Assembly (NCBI GenBank): GCA_003117195.1
Contig: BDSI01000023.1
Location: 186,001 to 250,000, forward strand
Length of the DNA stretch: 64,000 nucleotides
Source: Eudorina sp. 2006-703-Eu-15
Lineage: Eukaryota > Chlorophyta > Chlorophyceae > Chlamydomonadales > Volvocaceae
Direction: 5' to 3'
In this document: piece by piece, positions 47,801 to 58,526 of the stretch
How the letters are laid out: each line of letters begins with the position of its first letter
How positions within the stretch are numbered: position 1 is the stretch's first letter
Position numbers and translations under genes: made by a program
Notes under the pieces: model-generated
The model's input: only the letters and a program-made list of their open reading frames with translations
What the model was told of the DNA's origin: nothing
Database searches by the model: none

Positions 47801-50800
47801 CCACCGCGCCGCTGCTGCTGTCCCCGCACCCAGCCGCCTCCGGGGCCATCGGCCACTACTCCCCCGCCGCACCCACTCTGCTGGTGGGCAGGGGACACCC
47901 CGCAACGGCGGCGCCCGCGGCGGCAACTCTCCCGTCCCCGTACCGGGCGGCACCCGTACATCGACACACCGGGGTTCATTCGGTGACGGAGGGCAACTTC
48001 GCGGCCTGGGGCCACTCGGGGTCCGCCCCGGGGCCACCGAGGTCGGGGACAGCAGCCCCTTCCCGGCTGGCCCACGCCACCCGGGCGACCGCTGCCCCTT
48101 CGGATCGCCCAGTTCCCGGCCCGGGGAGCTCACTCATCTGGTCCTCTCCACAGCAGGCGCAGCAGCAGCCGTGGCAGCAGCAGCAGCTGCAGGGGGTAAG
48201 CGGGAACGCTGGCGGCGGCGGAGGGACGGCACCGCGGGGTGGTGGTGGTGGTGGTGGTGGTGGTGGTGGTGGTGGTGATGCGGCCGCGGAGCAGGCGAGG
48301 GGCTTCCCGGGGTGGCTGCGGCGGCTGGCTTCCGGCGTCTGGGGCGCGGTGAGGGGCAGGCAGCCGCCGCAGATGCAGACGCAGACGCAGCAGGCCCCGC
48401 CCCCGCCCCAGCCGCAGCCGCAGTCGGAGGCCCATCAACGACTGCACAGCAGGTTGGGATGGCTGAGCGGCGCGCCGCGGGCTGCCAGCGAAGGCGGCGC
48501 CGCTCTGCCGTACGTGAGTTTGCCGCGCACGGAAGCGGAGGCGGAGAGGGCGGCCGGCGCAGGTGGCGGCGGCGGCGGCGGCGGAGGAGGAGGAGGAGGA
48601 GCTGGGCGGGAATCGGTCGACGGGTTGGGGCGGCGCTGGCGCAGTGTGGGCGGCAGCGGCGTACGCGGCGTCAGCCCCGGCGGTGTGGATGGTGGAGTGG
48701 TGGACGGCTGGGCCCTGGGGGGCGGGGCGGCGGCGCGGCAGCGCCTGCCCTCCCTGGACGTGGAGGCGGGGGCGCCAGTGGCCGGCAAGGTAGACGAGGT
48801 AGGTGGGGCAGGGCGACAGGGACCGTTCCCATGCGTGTGTGAAAATTTGACCCCCCCCTCCCCCCAAGGTGGACGTCGTCGCATCGCTGGAGACCCGGGT
48901 ACTGTTGATCCTCCCCCCTCCCTTTGCTCTGGCAGCAGCGCAGTTTGAATAGGTCTACCAATTTTCTATACCCCCTCCCCCCGCCTCCCCTCATGTCCCC
49001 CCACCTCCCCGTGCAGGTGCTCACCCGCGGGGGCCAGGGCCTCCAGTCCGTTACCCCGGCAGGGCCCAACGGCGGCGCCGCGGATGGTCCTGAGGGCGGC
49101 GGTGACGGCGGCCCTGGCGGCCCGGGCGGTAGTGGCGGCGGCGGCTCTGCTCCCCTGCAGCTGCCCGAGGTGGATTGCACGGGCTGGCGGCTGGTGGTGA
49201 CGGGCCACAGCCTGGGGGCGGGGGCGGCGGCGCTGTTGGCGCTGCGACTGAGGGCCGCGCTGCCCCACGTGGACGTGCGCTGCTGGGCCTTTGCGCCGCC
49301 GGGTGAGGGGGCGCGGGGGCTGCGGGAGGGCTGGGTTGGAGCGGGGCGGAGTTGGCGCCTGTGGAGGGTTTGAGAGGGGGTTTGGAGGCCTCGGGATATT
49401 CGTCCTTAGGGGGCGGGGGAGGTGGGGATTACAAAGAACCAGCCAAGACACAGGTGGAGGGGGGGTGGGCGAGGTCCCCGAGGGTCCCCGGCTCCCCAGT
49501 CCACAGCGCCGACCCGGGCGGGGAGAGAGGGCGCGAGGGTGTGGGACCCCGGCGGAGGAAGCGGATCGCAGGGGCGGCCTCCAACCCCCTTCCCTCACCC
49601 ACCCACCCACCCACCCAGTCCGTAACAGGGGGTCAGCCCCTAAGCAGCAGCCCCACCATCCCAACGGCCCGCCTCGCGTCGCCTCCCCGACCATCCTCCA
49701 GTCCCCGGCCCGCCCCCCCCGCTTGCCCCCCCAATTGGGCTATCTCTATCTCAACCGGCCCTGGCAGTGAGCACAGTTTGAATACCCCCTTCCCCCCCGG
49801 GTCCGCCGCCCCGCAGGCAGCCTGACCAGCCCCCGGCTGAGCGAGGCGCTGCGGCCCTACACCGTCAGTGTGGTGACCGGCAAGGACCTCATCCCGCGGC
49901 TCAGCCTCAACACCATGGAGCGCTACCGGGACGAGATGATCACCGCCCTGGCCAGGTGCCGCTGCAGCAAGGCCCGCGTGCTGGTCGGCAGCTTCAGCCG
50001 CCGCAACCGCCTGCGCCGCGCCGCCCACCTGCTGGTGCCGTACGAGCAGGTTCCGGAGCAGGCCCGGCGGCTGCTGCGGGCCTACCACGAGGCGGTGATG
50101 CGGGCGGGGAGGCTGCCGGAGCTGCACCCGCCGGGGCGGGTGAGTGAGCGGGAAGGAGGGGGTGGGGCGGGGAGGGGGAGGGGCGTGGAGGGGAGGGGCG
50201 GGGAGGGGGAGGGGCGTGGAGGGGGAGGGGCGTGGAGGGGAAAGGAATCAAGAGGGCCTCAGTGAGGGGACGTGCTCAGGGGAGAGCCGTTCTCAGGGGA
50301 GAGAGACGTTCTCTAGGGGGGGAAGGGTCTAACGGGCCCGGCTGGCGTCGACGTGGTGTCCCCCCCACGTGCGCGTGTGGGTCCTTGAGTCGGACAGGCG
50401 CTCGGACTGGGGGCCGGGGAAGCCGGGGGTGGGGCGGAGGAGCCGGGGAAGTAGATCCGGGGATGTGCCTGCTCCGTTGCAAGCCGTCTGGGGTTGTGGC
50501 TTGTGGGGGGGATGTTGTAGGGCCCTCGTGCCCGGCCATCCCAGGCGGTGGAGGTCGTCCTGGGGGCGCTCCGGGCAGTTGGCGGCCCGACTGCGCACCC
50601 CGGGCATCCAGCGATGCGGTGCCCACTGCGCCGACTCGGCCCTCGCCCCCCCCCCCGACCCGCCGTGTCCTTTACTGCATCAACCTCCCCCACCCCACTC
50701 TCCCCCATATCAACCGAGACAGCGACCCTCACACCCCACCCCACCCCACCCACCCCACCCCACCCCACCCCACCCCACCCCACCCCACCCCACCCCACCC

Positions 50801-51183
50801 ACCCCACCCCACCCCACCCCACCCCACCCCGCCCCACCCCACCCCACCCCACCCCGCCTCAGGTCCTGTACCTGCAGCCCAGTGCCAGGTCCCATCAGGA
50901 GCCGGGGGGGCTCAAGGGGCCCTCGGACGGCGGCGGACGGAGAGCGGCCAGTCGCGGCGCCGTCCGCGGGGCCGCCACCGGTGACGGCCGCGGCAGTCGC
51001 AGTGGCATTGCCAGCGGCGGCGGCGGCGGCGGCGGCGGTCCCCCCGCGCCCCACTTCCGTCCCGTGTGGGTGTCCGCCCGGGAGCTGCAGAGTGAGGGCA
51101 TCCTGGCCTCCACTCGCATGCTGGTGGACCACAGCCTCACGCTGTGCACACTGCCGGCGCTGGACGAGATCCTGAGCAGCTGA
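41813..51183 (+). CDS. sn-1-specific diacylglycerol lipase (DAGL-like, lipase class 3)
   Basis: Ten exons: 41813-42059, 42408-42609, 42777-42911, 43393-45057, 45430-45693, 46083-46513, 46799-48798, 49017-49302, 49817-50139, 50863-51183; 1,957 residues. Four membrane segments lie near the N-terminus, the last being [21 protein letters not shown], as in animal DAGL. A juxtamembrane [14 protein letters not shown] follows. The alpha/beta-hydrolase part has [18 protein letters not shown], the nucleophile elbow GHSLGAG (Ser about 1713), [20 protein letters not shown] (Asp about 1767) and MLVDHSLTL (His about 1941). The Ser-to-Asp spacing of 54 matches the family. It should cleave diacylglycerol to monoacylglycerol plus a fatty acid at a membrane. 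Very long Ala/Gly/Pro insertions in exons 4, 6 and 7 make it about twice the usual size. The exon 4 acceptor (AAAG) is unusual, and hidden introns inside exon 7 are possible. Confidence 0.85.
43994..44047 (+). repeat. 27-base coding tandem repeat in the lipase
   Basis: Two perfect units encode the nine-residue repeat THTPANTPP in the low-complexity insertion of exon 4. Confidence 0.85.
48238..48276 (+). repeat. (GGT)n run encoding polyglycine in the lipase
   Basis: About thirteen GGT units in exon 7 encode uninterrupted glycine. The run sits just after a GGGGTAAGC that could also act as a splice donor, so it may be partly intronic. Confidence 0.8.
50150..50245. repeat. G-rich purine tandem repeat at the start of lipase intron 9
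   Basis: Irregular tandem units of GGGGAGGGGCGTGGAG type begin within about 20 bases of the exon 9 donor. Many runs of three or more G on the plus strand could form a G-quadruplex in RNA or DNA. Confidence 0.75.
50731..50857. repeat. (CCCAC)n microsatellite at the end of lipase intron 9
   Basis: About 125 bases of CCCAC/CCACC repeat, with a few CCC interruptions, end a few bases before the exon 10 acceptor and serve as its pyrimidine-rich tract. Confidence 0.9.
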
Positions 51184-52591
51184 GGGGCGGACGGGGGAGG
51201 TGGGGGGGTTGGGGCCAGGGAGGGAGGGGGTTGAGGGGCGGCAGCGCAGGGCGGGCCCTGCAGGAGGGGTCTGCGGGGAACTGGCCGGAGGAGATCCGGC
51301 AGGTGGGAGTTCAACCTGGAAAATTCAGACCCAGAAGTGAACCCGGGGGGAGTGGGCTGCGGACGTCCAAGGGGTGGGGTGGGTGGGTCATAAGAGGTTT
51401 GGAGCGTGTGGGACCCCGGCTGGGGCAGCGTGGCTGCCAATGTGGAGGGGGAGGCAGGACGTGGGGGCAAGCGGCGTTGTTACCCGGGCTGATCAGGTCA
51501 CCCCCGGCCCCCCTGGCATTGAAACCCAACCCTGGTCGGTCGGAGTCCGATTGAGGGTTTTAATGCGGCGGCCTGATCCTGATTTTGATTCTGTGTAGAG
51601 GCCGGGACCCTGCCGCCAAGCTGCTCACTGCGAGAGCTAGCAGAGAGCCGCATCTGCCCCGGCGCATATGGCGCAGAGACGGCGCTGGTAGGAGAAAGCC
51701 ACAGGGCTTAGGAACATAGTAGGCGCATATGTACAGAGGTGAGGCATCCCTTAGATGCGACAGGCAGCGCCAAAGTATGGCGAGTTGTGGTTTCCTGTCG
51801 GCTGTAGCAGCGGTGATAGGGGCCCCAAGGGGCGGAGCGGCGCTGTATGGCTTCGGCGGATGGTACTGGTGGCGGTGGCGAGGCCTGCGGTGAGGTTCCG
51901 GAGTTCAAGCAGGCGAGGCGACACCCGTCGTCTCTTCCGCCATCCCGGACCGGACTGCATCGAGGTGTTTCTGGTATGCGGTGCGTAGTGGAGGTCGCAT
52001 GCACCTAATGGGTCTGCGCGCGGACGTCGTGTGTTACGACGTACGCGACGTACCTTCGAACTTGGATCCCGAATTCCGTGCATGCGGTTTGTCCGGGTGT
52101 ACTACACGGTGGTATAGGAGCTGTGGTAGAGCACAGACGTAGAGAGCAGTGGAGCTGTAGATTGTGCATGTTTATCGGTTGGACCACGGGTGAAGCACAG
52201 AATCATGACCCTTGGGTCAGACGCCAAAACATTTATGGCTTGCGTGCATTTGAACTATGTCCTGCAAGGCGGGCCGGGACCTGTAACGTTAATACGAACT
52301 GTTAATTGCTTGCGGGTGTAGTGCCCGTACCGATATGACAACGACACATTTACAGCCGGCGCCAACAGGGACACTCTCATTCGGGTCCAGGTCACTTCTG
52401 TTTGAACCCTTATCAAGTGCTACAAATTGCTCCATTACGAAAACGTGGTTCAGCGTTCCAGGCTTCTACTAACGCATTATTGACATATGTCAGATAGCCG
52501 TGTTTTTTTCAGTCGTGCAATTTATCTAATGTAAAGCCCCAGCCGGCCTTTCGTGTTCCGGGTGTTCTGCGCCGCCAACTGAAACGCAAAA
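51184..52591. other. 3' region of the lipase gene and RRP45 promoter
   Basis: No supported exon was seen. A candidate TGTAA poly(A) signal lies at 52282-52286, which would make a 3' UTR of about 1.1 kb. Composition drops sharply from GC-rich to AT-rich at about 52280, and the last 300 bases are the likely RRP45 promoter and 5' UTR. Confidence 0.45.
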
Positions 52592-55500
52592 ATGTCGCAG
52601 CGAGACGCCGATACGTTCATTTCGAACAACGAGAGAGAGTTTATTCTTAAGGTATCAGCTCACATTCGTCGTCTCGCGACTTGCAGTGGGCCAGGGTGTT
52701 TGACAGCTGAGCTGGAATTCGTGCATTACAGGCGCTCTCGGAGGAATGCCGACTTGATGGCCGGCGTCCTTACGATCTGCGGAAGCCTAAATTCCAGGTT
52801 GGTGAACGCCTGGAACTTGGGGCCAAACCCCACACCCCAAACCCGAAGCTGCCCCCGCACTTCGGAGAAGTAACAGGCCCCCCTCCTCTCCTCACCCCAA
52901 CCCACCCACCCACAATCCACTCCCCCTCCCCCCCCCACCTCACGACCACGACCCCACAGTTCTCGCTGGACGACCGCAGCGCGACGGTGGCCCTCGGCAC
53001 CACCCGCGTGCTGAGTGTGGTGACGGCCTCCCTGGAGGCGCCCTTCCCCGACCGCCCCAGCGAGGGGCCGCTCCGCTTCAACGTGGAGTTCTCGCCCATG
53101 GCGTCACCGGCCTTCGAGCCGGGCCGACCAGGCAGGTGGCGGCAGTCCGCCGGCGACACCGGGGACCAGGACTCTGTTTCCTCCCGGCCCCCCCTCCTTT
53201 CCCTCAGCACACAATGGGCCCCGCTGCGAGGGGGCCGCACACGGCGGCGGGTTCGGCGCCGGGACACCACCGGGCACAGCTGCCGTGTCCCCCCCGTAAC
53301 ACCTCCAAGGGGGAGGGACGGTCCCAAGGGGGGGGAGCTCCGGCAGTCAAGTCCGGTGGATGCGGGTGGAGCCGGGGACCCGCTGGGGGTTGGGGTGGGG
53401 TTCACCGCTGCCCGTACAGCCGCGTCCTGGCTGGCGGAGGCTCTGGCCCTGGTCGGATCCGGGGGGTACCTCCGCCCGTCGGTTACTGGCGGGTCGATGT
53501 CAGAAACAAGGAAAGAGGGGGAGTGGCGCCCAAAGGCGAACGAAGGGGGGGGCGTTACCCGGGACCTTAAGGGGGGGGCCCCGCCGCCAGTCGAACGCGA
53601 CTGGGTCCTTCTCACCTCCTTCGTGAAGGTTCGCGCACTCCTGCCCTACTGCGTGTGTGGCCCACCCGGGTGTGCTTGTGCCTGGGCCCCGCCGCCTCCC
53701 TGGCTGCTTGTCATGTCCTGGCCCCCCCCTCAATTTCCTGTACCCCCCGCAACCCTTCCTCTTCCCCCTCCCCCGCCCCGCAGGTGAGGATGCCATTCAG
53801 ATCGCCCGGCTGATAGAGAGGGGGCTGCGGCAGAGCGGCGCAGTGGACCAGGAGGCGTTGTGCGTGGTGGCGGGCAGGAAGGTGGGGATTCCGGGGGGAA
53901 GGGGAGGGAGGGAAAGGAGGGAGGGCTGCGGCGGCTGCGGGGCTGGGACTGCGGTGCGGACCGGAGCGGGATTGACGAGGGCGCCGGCGGAGGAGCTTTG
54001 GGGGGGGATGCTGGAAGGAGGACGGGACCGGACCCTACCGAAGTAGGAGCTGGGTGGGGCAGCGGAGCTCAGCCCCCCAGCAGCAGCACCCAAGGAGCAG
54101 GAGGGTAGGCAGCCGCCTCATGATGTGGCTCGCTCGCTGCGGCGGCGAGTCCAAGCGCACCCTCGCAGCCCCTCCTCTGACCCACCATCCCAATGTGGCC
54201 ACACGGGAGACTGACATTGGAGACTTGAACCCAAACCCCAGTCCAAGAGCCCCAGGCACCCCAGTCTGCATCCCCCCGGGTTTATTTCTTTTTTCTATTT
54301 AAACCCCCGAAACCCCCCCCCCCCGAAAACACATACGCACCCCATCCCCCGCCCCCAGGTGTGGGCCCTCCGCGTGGACTGCCACGTGCTGGACCACGGC
54401 GGGAACCTGCTGGACGCGGCCTTCCTGTCCGCCCTGGCGGCCCTGATGGCCTTCCGGAAGCCGGAGGTGGAGGTGGGCGGGGAGAGCGGCACGGAGATAC
54501 GGATACACCCGCCGGAGGTGAGGGAGCCGCTGCCGCTCACCATACACCACCTGCCCGTGGCGGTCACCTTCGCGCTGTTCCAGGTACGGGGGGTTTGGGG
54601 GCCCGCGGGGCCGGGGAAAGCGGCCGGGCTTTGTCGGCGGGTTGACGGGTGCTGTGTACCTGGGATATGGCCTGTGGGTTTGCGTTGATTGGAGCGCTGC
54701 CCTGAAGGGGTGTGGGGGGTTGTGGGACTGCAGGAGCTGAGCGGGGGGGAGTTTGAGGAGTGGGAGTGGGCGGGTGCAGCGGGTCCATGCAGCGGGTGTC
54801 GTCTGTCGTGTTGCCCCCTGGACTTGGTGCGAAGCCTGCCTGAGGAGCTGGCCCGCAGTGCTTTGACATTGCGCTGCTGCTGCTGCCGCTGCGACCGTAG
54901 TACAAATTTCATTAGTTCCCGGCACCTGTATCAACCTACCTGTTACTGTTACTGTTACTGACTTCCCTGTTCACTGCCATTTCTTGCCTCGGGTGACCAC
55001 GTCCACTTTGCTCAGCGGCGTGTTGCCGCCGCCGGCCCCTCCGTCCCCCTCCCCTGCATACCTCGACCCCACCCCCTCCCCCCCGCCCTCAGGGCGGCGA
55101 CCTGCTCCTGGTGGACCCCCTGCTGAAGGAGGAGGCCGCCGCCAGCGGCTCCTGCACCCTGGTCATGAACCCCGGCCAGGAGGTGTGCTGCGTGCACAAG
55201 GCGGACGGCATCGGCCTCACCACCGAGCAGTTCATGCGCTGCGTGAGGCTGGCGGGCGACAAGGCGGTGGCGCTGATCAAGGAGCTCAAGGGGGCGCTCG
55301 AGCAGCACGAGGTGGCCCGTGTGCAGGTGGGTCGCGGGGGCCCTCAAGTCCAACTGACGGTAATCCACATCCACGTCCACGTCCCACAACCGCATTCATT
55401 GCCCTGGAAGCCAAACCCACACCGCCGCACCCGCACCCCACTGCAGGCCCGAGTACGGCGGCACCAGCAAGTGGTGGGTCTGCCCGACCCCTCCTCCCGC

Positions 55501-56112
55501 CACGTCATGACCCTGGGGGCCAAGGACCCGGCGGGCGGGGCCGCCGCCGCCGTCACGACCACCGGAAAGCCCGAGGCGGCTGAGCCGGACGTCGACGAAG
55601 ACGCTGACATTGACGACGACGAGGAGGACGAGGACGAGGATGCAGCGGCGGCGGCAGTAGGGCCAGGAGGAGAGGGCGCAGATGCAGCGGCCGGGCAGAC
55701 GGGGAGATCCGCGGGCGGCGGCGGCGGCGGTGACGCAGCGGGGCCGCGCGGTGGCGACGTGGCGATGGGGGAGGCGGGACAGGAGCCAGGCGGCGGCGGG
55801 AAGCGGCCGCGCGCCCGGCTGTCGGGTCCGTTGGTGGGCAGGAGCCCGGCGGCCAAGGGCTCACCGGGGCAGGGGGGCAAGAGGGGTGCGGGTGGGGCGG
55901 CAGGTGAGGGCGGGGGCGGGGGGGCCCTCAAGGGCGCCAACCAGAGGGGGCGGGATGCTGTGGGGTTCGACGAGCTGGAGGCCATCGCGGCCGTCATCGC
56001 GGGGGTGCCCCCGGGGGGTCCGGCTCCAGGGGCGCCCGAGCCCGACCTCGCGGCCGCCATCAAGCCCGGCAAGATGCGCAAGGCGGGCAGCGACGGCGGC
56101 AAGAAGGGGTGA
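52592..56112 (+). CDS. RRP45: Exosome complex subunit RRP45 (EXOSC9, RNase PH-like)
   Basis: Seven exons: 52592-52651, 52732-52797, 52960-53131, 53784-53881, 54359-54583, 55093-55326, 55447-56112; 506 residues. Residues about 8-285 match the RNase PH fold of eukaryotic RRP45: FILKALSEECRLDGRRPYDL, DRPSEGPLRFNVEFSPMASP, FEPGRPGEDAIQIARLIERG, VWALRVDCHVLDHGGNLLDA and EPLPLTIHHLPVAVTFALFQ. In the exosome this subunit is one of six in the catalytically inert ring through which RNA is threaded for 3'-5' decay in nucleus and cytoplasm. Exon 7 adds an unusual tail of about 220 residues: an acidic run (DVDEDADIDDDEEDEDED), a Gly/Ala-rich linker and a basic end. The first ATG, MSQRDADTF, lies just before the conserved start. 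Intron 3 has a GC donor (CAG/GCAGGT), needed to restore GRPGEDA. Confidence 0.92.
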
Positions 56113-58526
56113 GGCAGACGGGGTTAGGGCACTCTCGGCAGGACGCCGAAGGGACATGAGGACGCTTGATGACACGGCGGTATGTGCGGTACGTGCGCAT
56201 GGTTTCGACTCTTTGACGTTGGTCGACCTGACTTGTGCTGCTGGGAACTGCCGCGGGGGGAGGGGGAGAAGAGAGGAACCCAACTTCGGAGGATCGGAGG
56301 AAGCAGCGTATGGTACACTACCCGGGTAATGACCCTAGGGACCACTGTAGGCGATGATGCGTTCACTGCAAGCCTCGATGTGAACCGGGACTGCTCCGAT
56401 GTGCAGTGACCCGCTGACCCGGCTGGGTCCTTTTGCGGCAAGGAAAGGTGGACGGGAGTGTGGCGGTCGGCTCCGCACCCTCCGGCCAAACTGCGGCGAT
56501 GTCCTAAGAGGCGCGCCCCCGTGTGACCCCTCCCCGTCCTCGTGACCCTCGGTCGCTGTGGGCTCCGTCCCAGTTCGGTCCAAACCCTCCCCCTCGGGTA
56601 AAGCCCCACCCGCAACATATATTTATTCCATGAAGATGTATCTAGGGACCCGATGGATCCCATCACATCGGAGTGCATCACTCGATGCCGGCAGCTGCGG
56701 GGCCCGCAGCCACCTGGCATCCGCATTACATGTACGGTGGGGCACTCCCACCACCAGTCCTTGAGCAGCAGTCCGAACCTCCTGGTATTTTCATTCCTCC
56801 AGAGCCGTGTCCGAAGGCCCTTCCCCGTCCCGCGCACAGCCTCGGCCCACCGGTCACATCTCCGCAAGGACCAGGGTCCTCTCTGAAAGCCGTCAACAAA
56901 ACTGCAGGGCACACCTTCCCTCGGCCATCCGCCGAGGCCCGGTCCAACAACGCTGTGAGTGAAGGTCAGCGCCTCCAACAGCGAGAGGGCGTCTCCCCCG
57001 GGGCGGGCGAGGCCGACCGCTGCTCGGCCGCGAGGGCGTCCTCTGCGGCCATCGGCGGCGGCCCCCGCCACCGCCCCGAGCCCCCGGCCCCCCACCGCCG
57101 CCACCTGGTGTTATCTCATCTCAGCTCAGGCCGGACAGACACCAGCCTCTCCCGACACATCCGCGGGGACAGCGCCATCCACATCCTCCCTGTGCCTCCA
57201 CCCCTAGGGCGGCTGTCCGTCACCACCCAGAGCACCCGCCCGGGAGTGAATTCCTCGCCCCTCGGTAATCAGTGACCGCCCCACACACACACGGGTTCCA
57301 ACACTTCAAGTGGACCCATGTGTCCCGATATCCTTCTCGTCTCAACAGGTGGACTGACCCGGGCGCTGGGGAGCCCCATGACGGCCGCCGCACATTAAGA
57401 CCGACCGAACAGGAGGCAAGGAAGCAACCTCCTTCCCAAAGGGTAAGGATCCAACCTCCCCAGGAATGCGTCGGCACCCGCCTGAACGCATGTCGGGTGG
57501 CCGGCTCGGGCGACTCCCTAACCGCGTTCGCGAGCACCGCCCGCATGCGCCGCGCTGAGGATTGCAGCAGCAGCAGCCGCCGTGGCCGCTGCGTCGCTGC
57601 AGCTGTGCGCGATCCGACACCGCCCCCCCCCCCCACACACATTCCGTCACATCCCAGCAGAACGCTGTGAAACATCCGGGTGCTTTCCCCTGCTTACCTC
57701 TGTGCTGAGGACCCGCACGGGATAGACAGCACAGCGACAACAGCACCTCTTCAAGTTCCGCCAGACAAGCCCTCTGCCATCTGAGCACTCAAAAAACACA
57801 CAAATAAACACGGCGCGCAACCTCACAACCCGCCTTCCTCACGTCGCCGAACAAGCAGCGAATAGGCGACCGCTGCTGCCGCTCCGCGGTCTCAAGGCGT
57901 CCGGAATATCATCGCCCCGTCAGACCCCGTCGAACCCCGAACCTGATGGGACGCCCTCCAACTCAGTTCCGCCATCCCAAGGGCTCATTCCCCATCCCAT
58001 GCGACCTCCCAATCCCTGCACCCTACACCTCATAGCCCTAGGGAGATGTTCAAGCCCCACTCCCTAGCGGTCCAGATACCCATCTAAGCTTGGCCGCTGC
58101 AGGGCGCTTCCGCCCACACGCCCCGCACACGTTCCGAGCTGCGTTGGGAGCCGCGGCGTCGACTCGCCGTCGGACTCCATCTCCCCCCTGCTGCTACCGC
58201 TGCTGCTGCTGCTGGGCCTACACCCGATAGGAGCTTCTTACCGACGCGGCCCCCGAGCCCCATTCCACCGGGCAGCGCAGCACAGCGCAACACAGCCTGC
58301 AGGTAGTACCCCCTTTCAGGTGCACTGGTGCACTGAAATCCCCCCTCGCCGCTTCAACAGCCAGCGACGCGGCCACTGCTCCCGCTTTCACGGCACCGCA
58401 GCTTCAGCCGCAGCCGACGGCGCCAGAAATGGGTCCAGCTGCCCGCAGCGCGCAGGACGATGGTGCGCTCCCCCCTTCGCCATCTGGCTCGGAGAGGTTC
58501 TACGCCACGGCCAAGGTCCTAAACGC
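56113..58526. other. Convergent region between RRP45 and TOC75
   Basis: This holds the 3' UTRs of two genes pointing at each other. Many overlapping ORFs exist because of the high GC content, but none shows a domain or a consistent exon chain. TTACA at about 56725-56729 could be a distant minus-strand poly(A) signal for TOC75. No TGTAA was found for RRP45. Confidence 0.4.

Noticed and set aside
50731..50857. Telomere-like or CRISPR-like array
   Set aside because: The C-rich tract is a simple CCCAC microsatellite without spacers and without the algal telomere unit TTTTAGGG/CCCTAAAA.
56653..57275. ORFs with cysteine/proline-rich translation between RRP45 and TOC75
   Set aside because: All three frames are open for similar lengths because of GC content; no splice chain, start context or family motif supports a gene.
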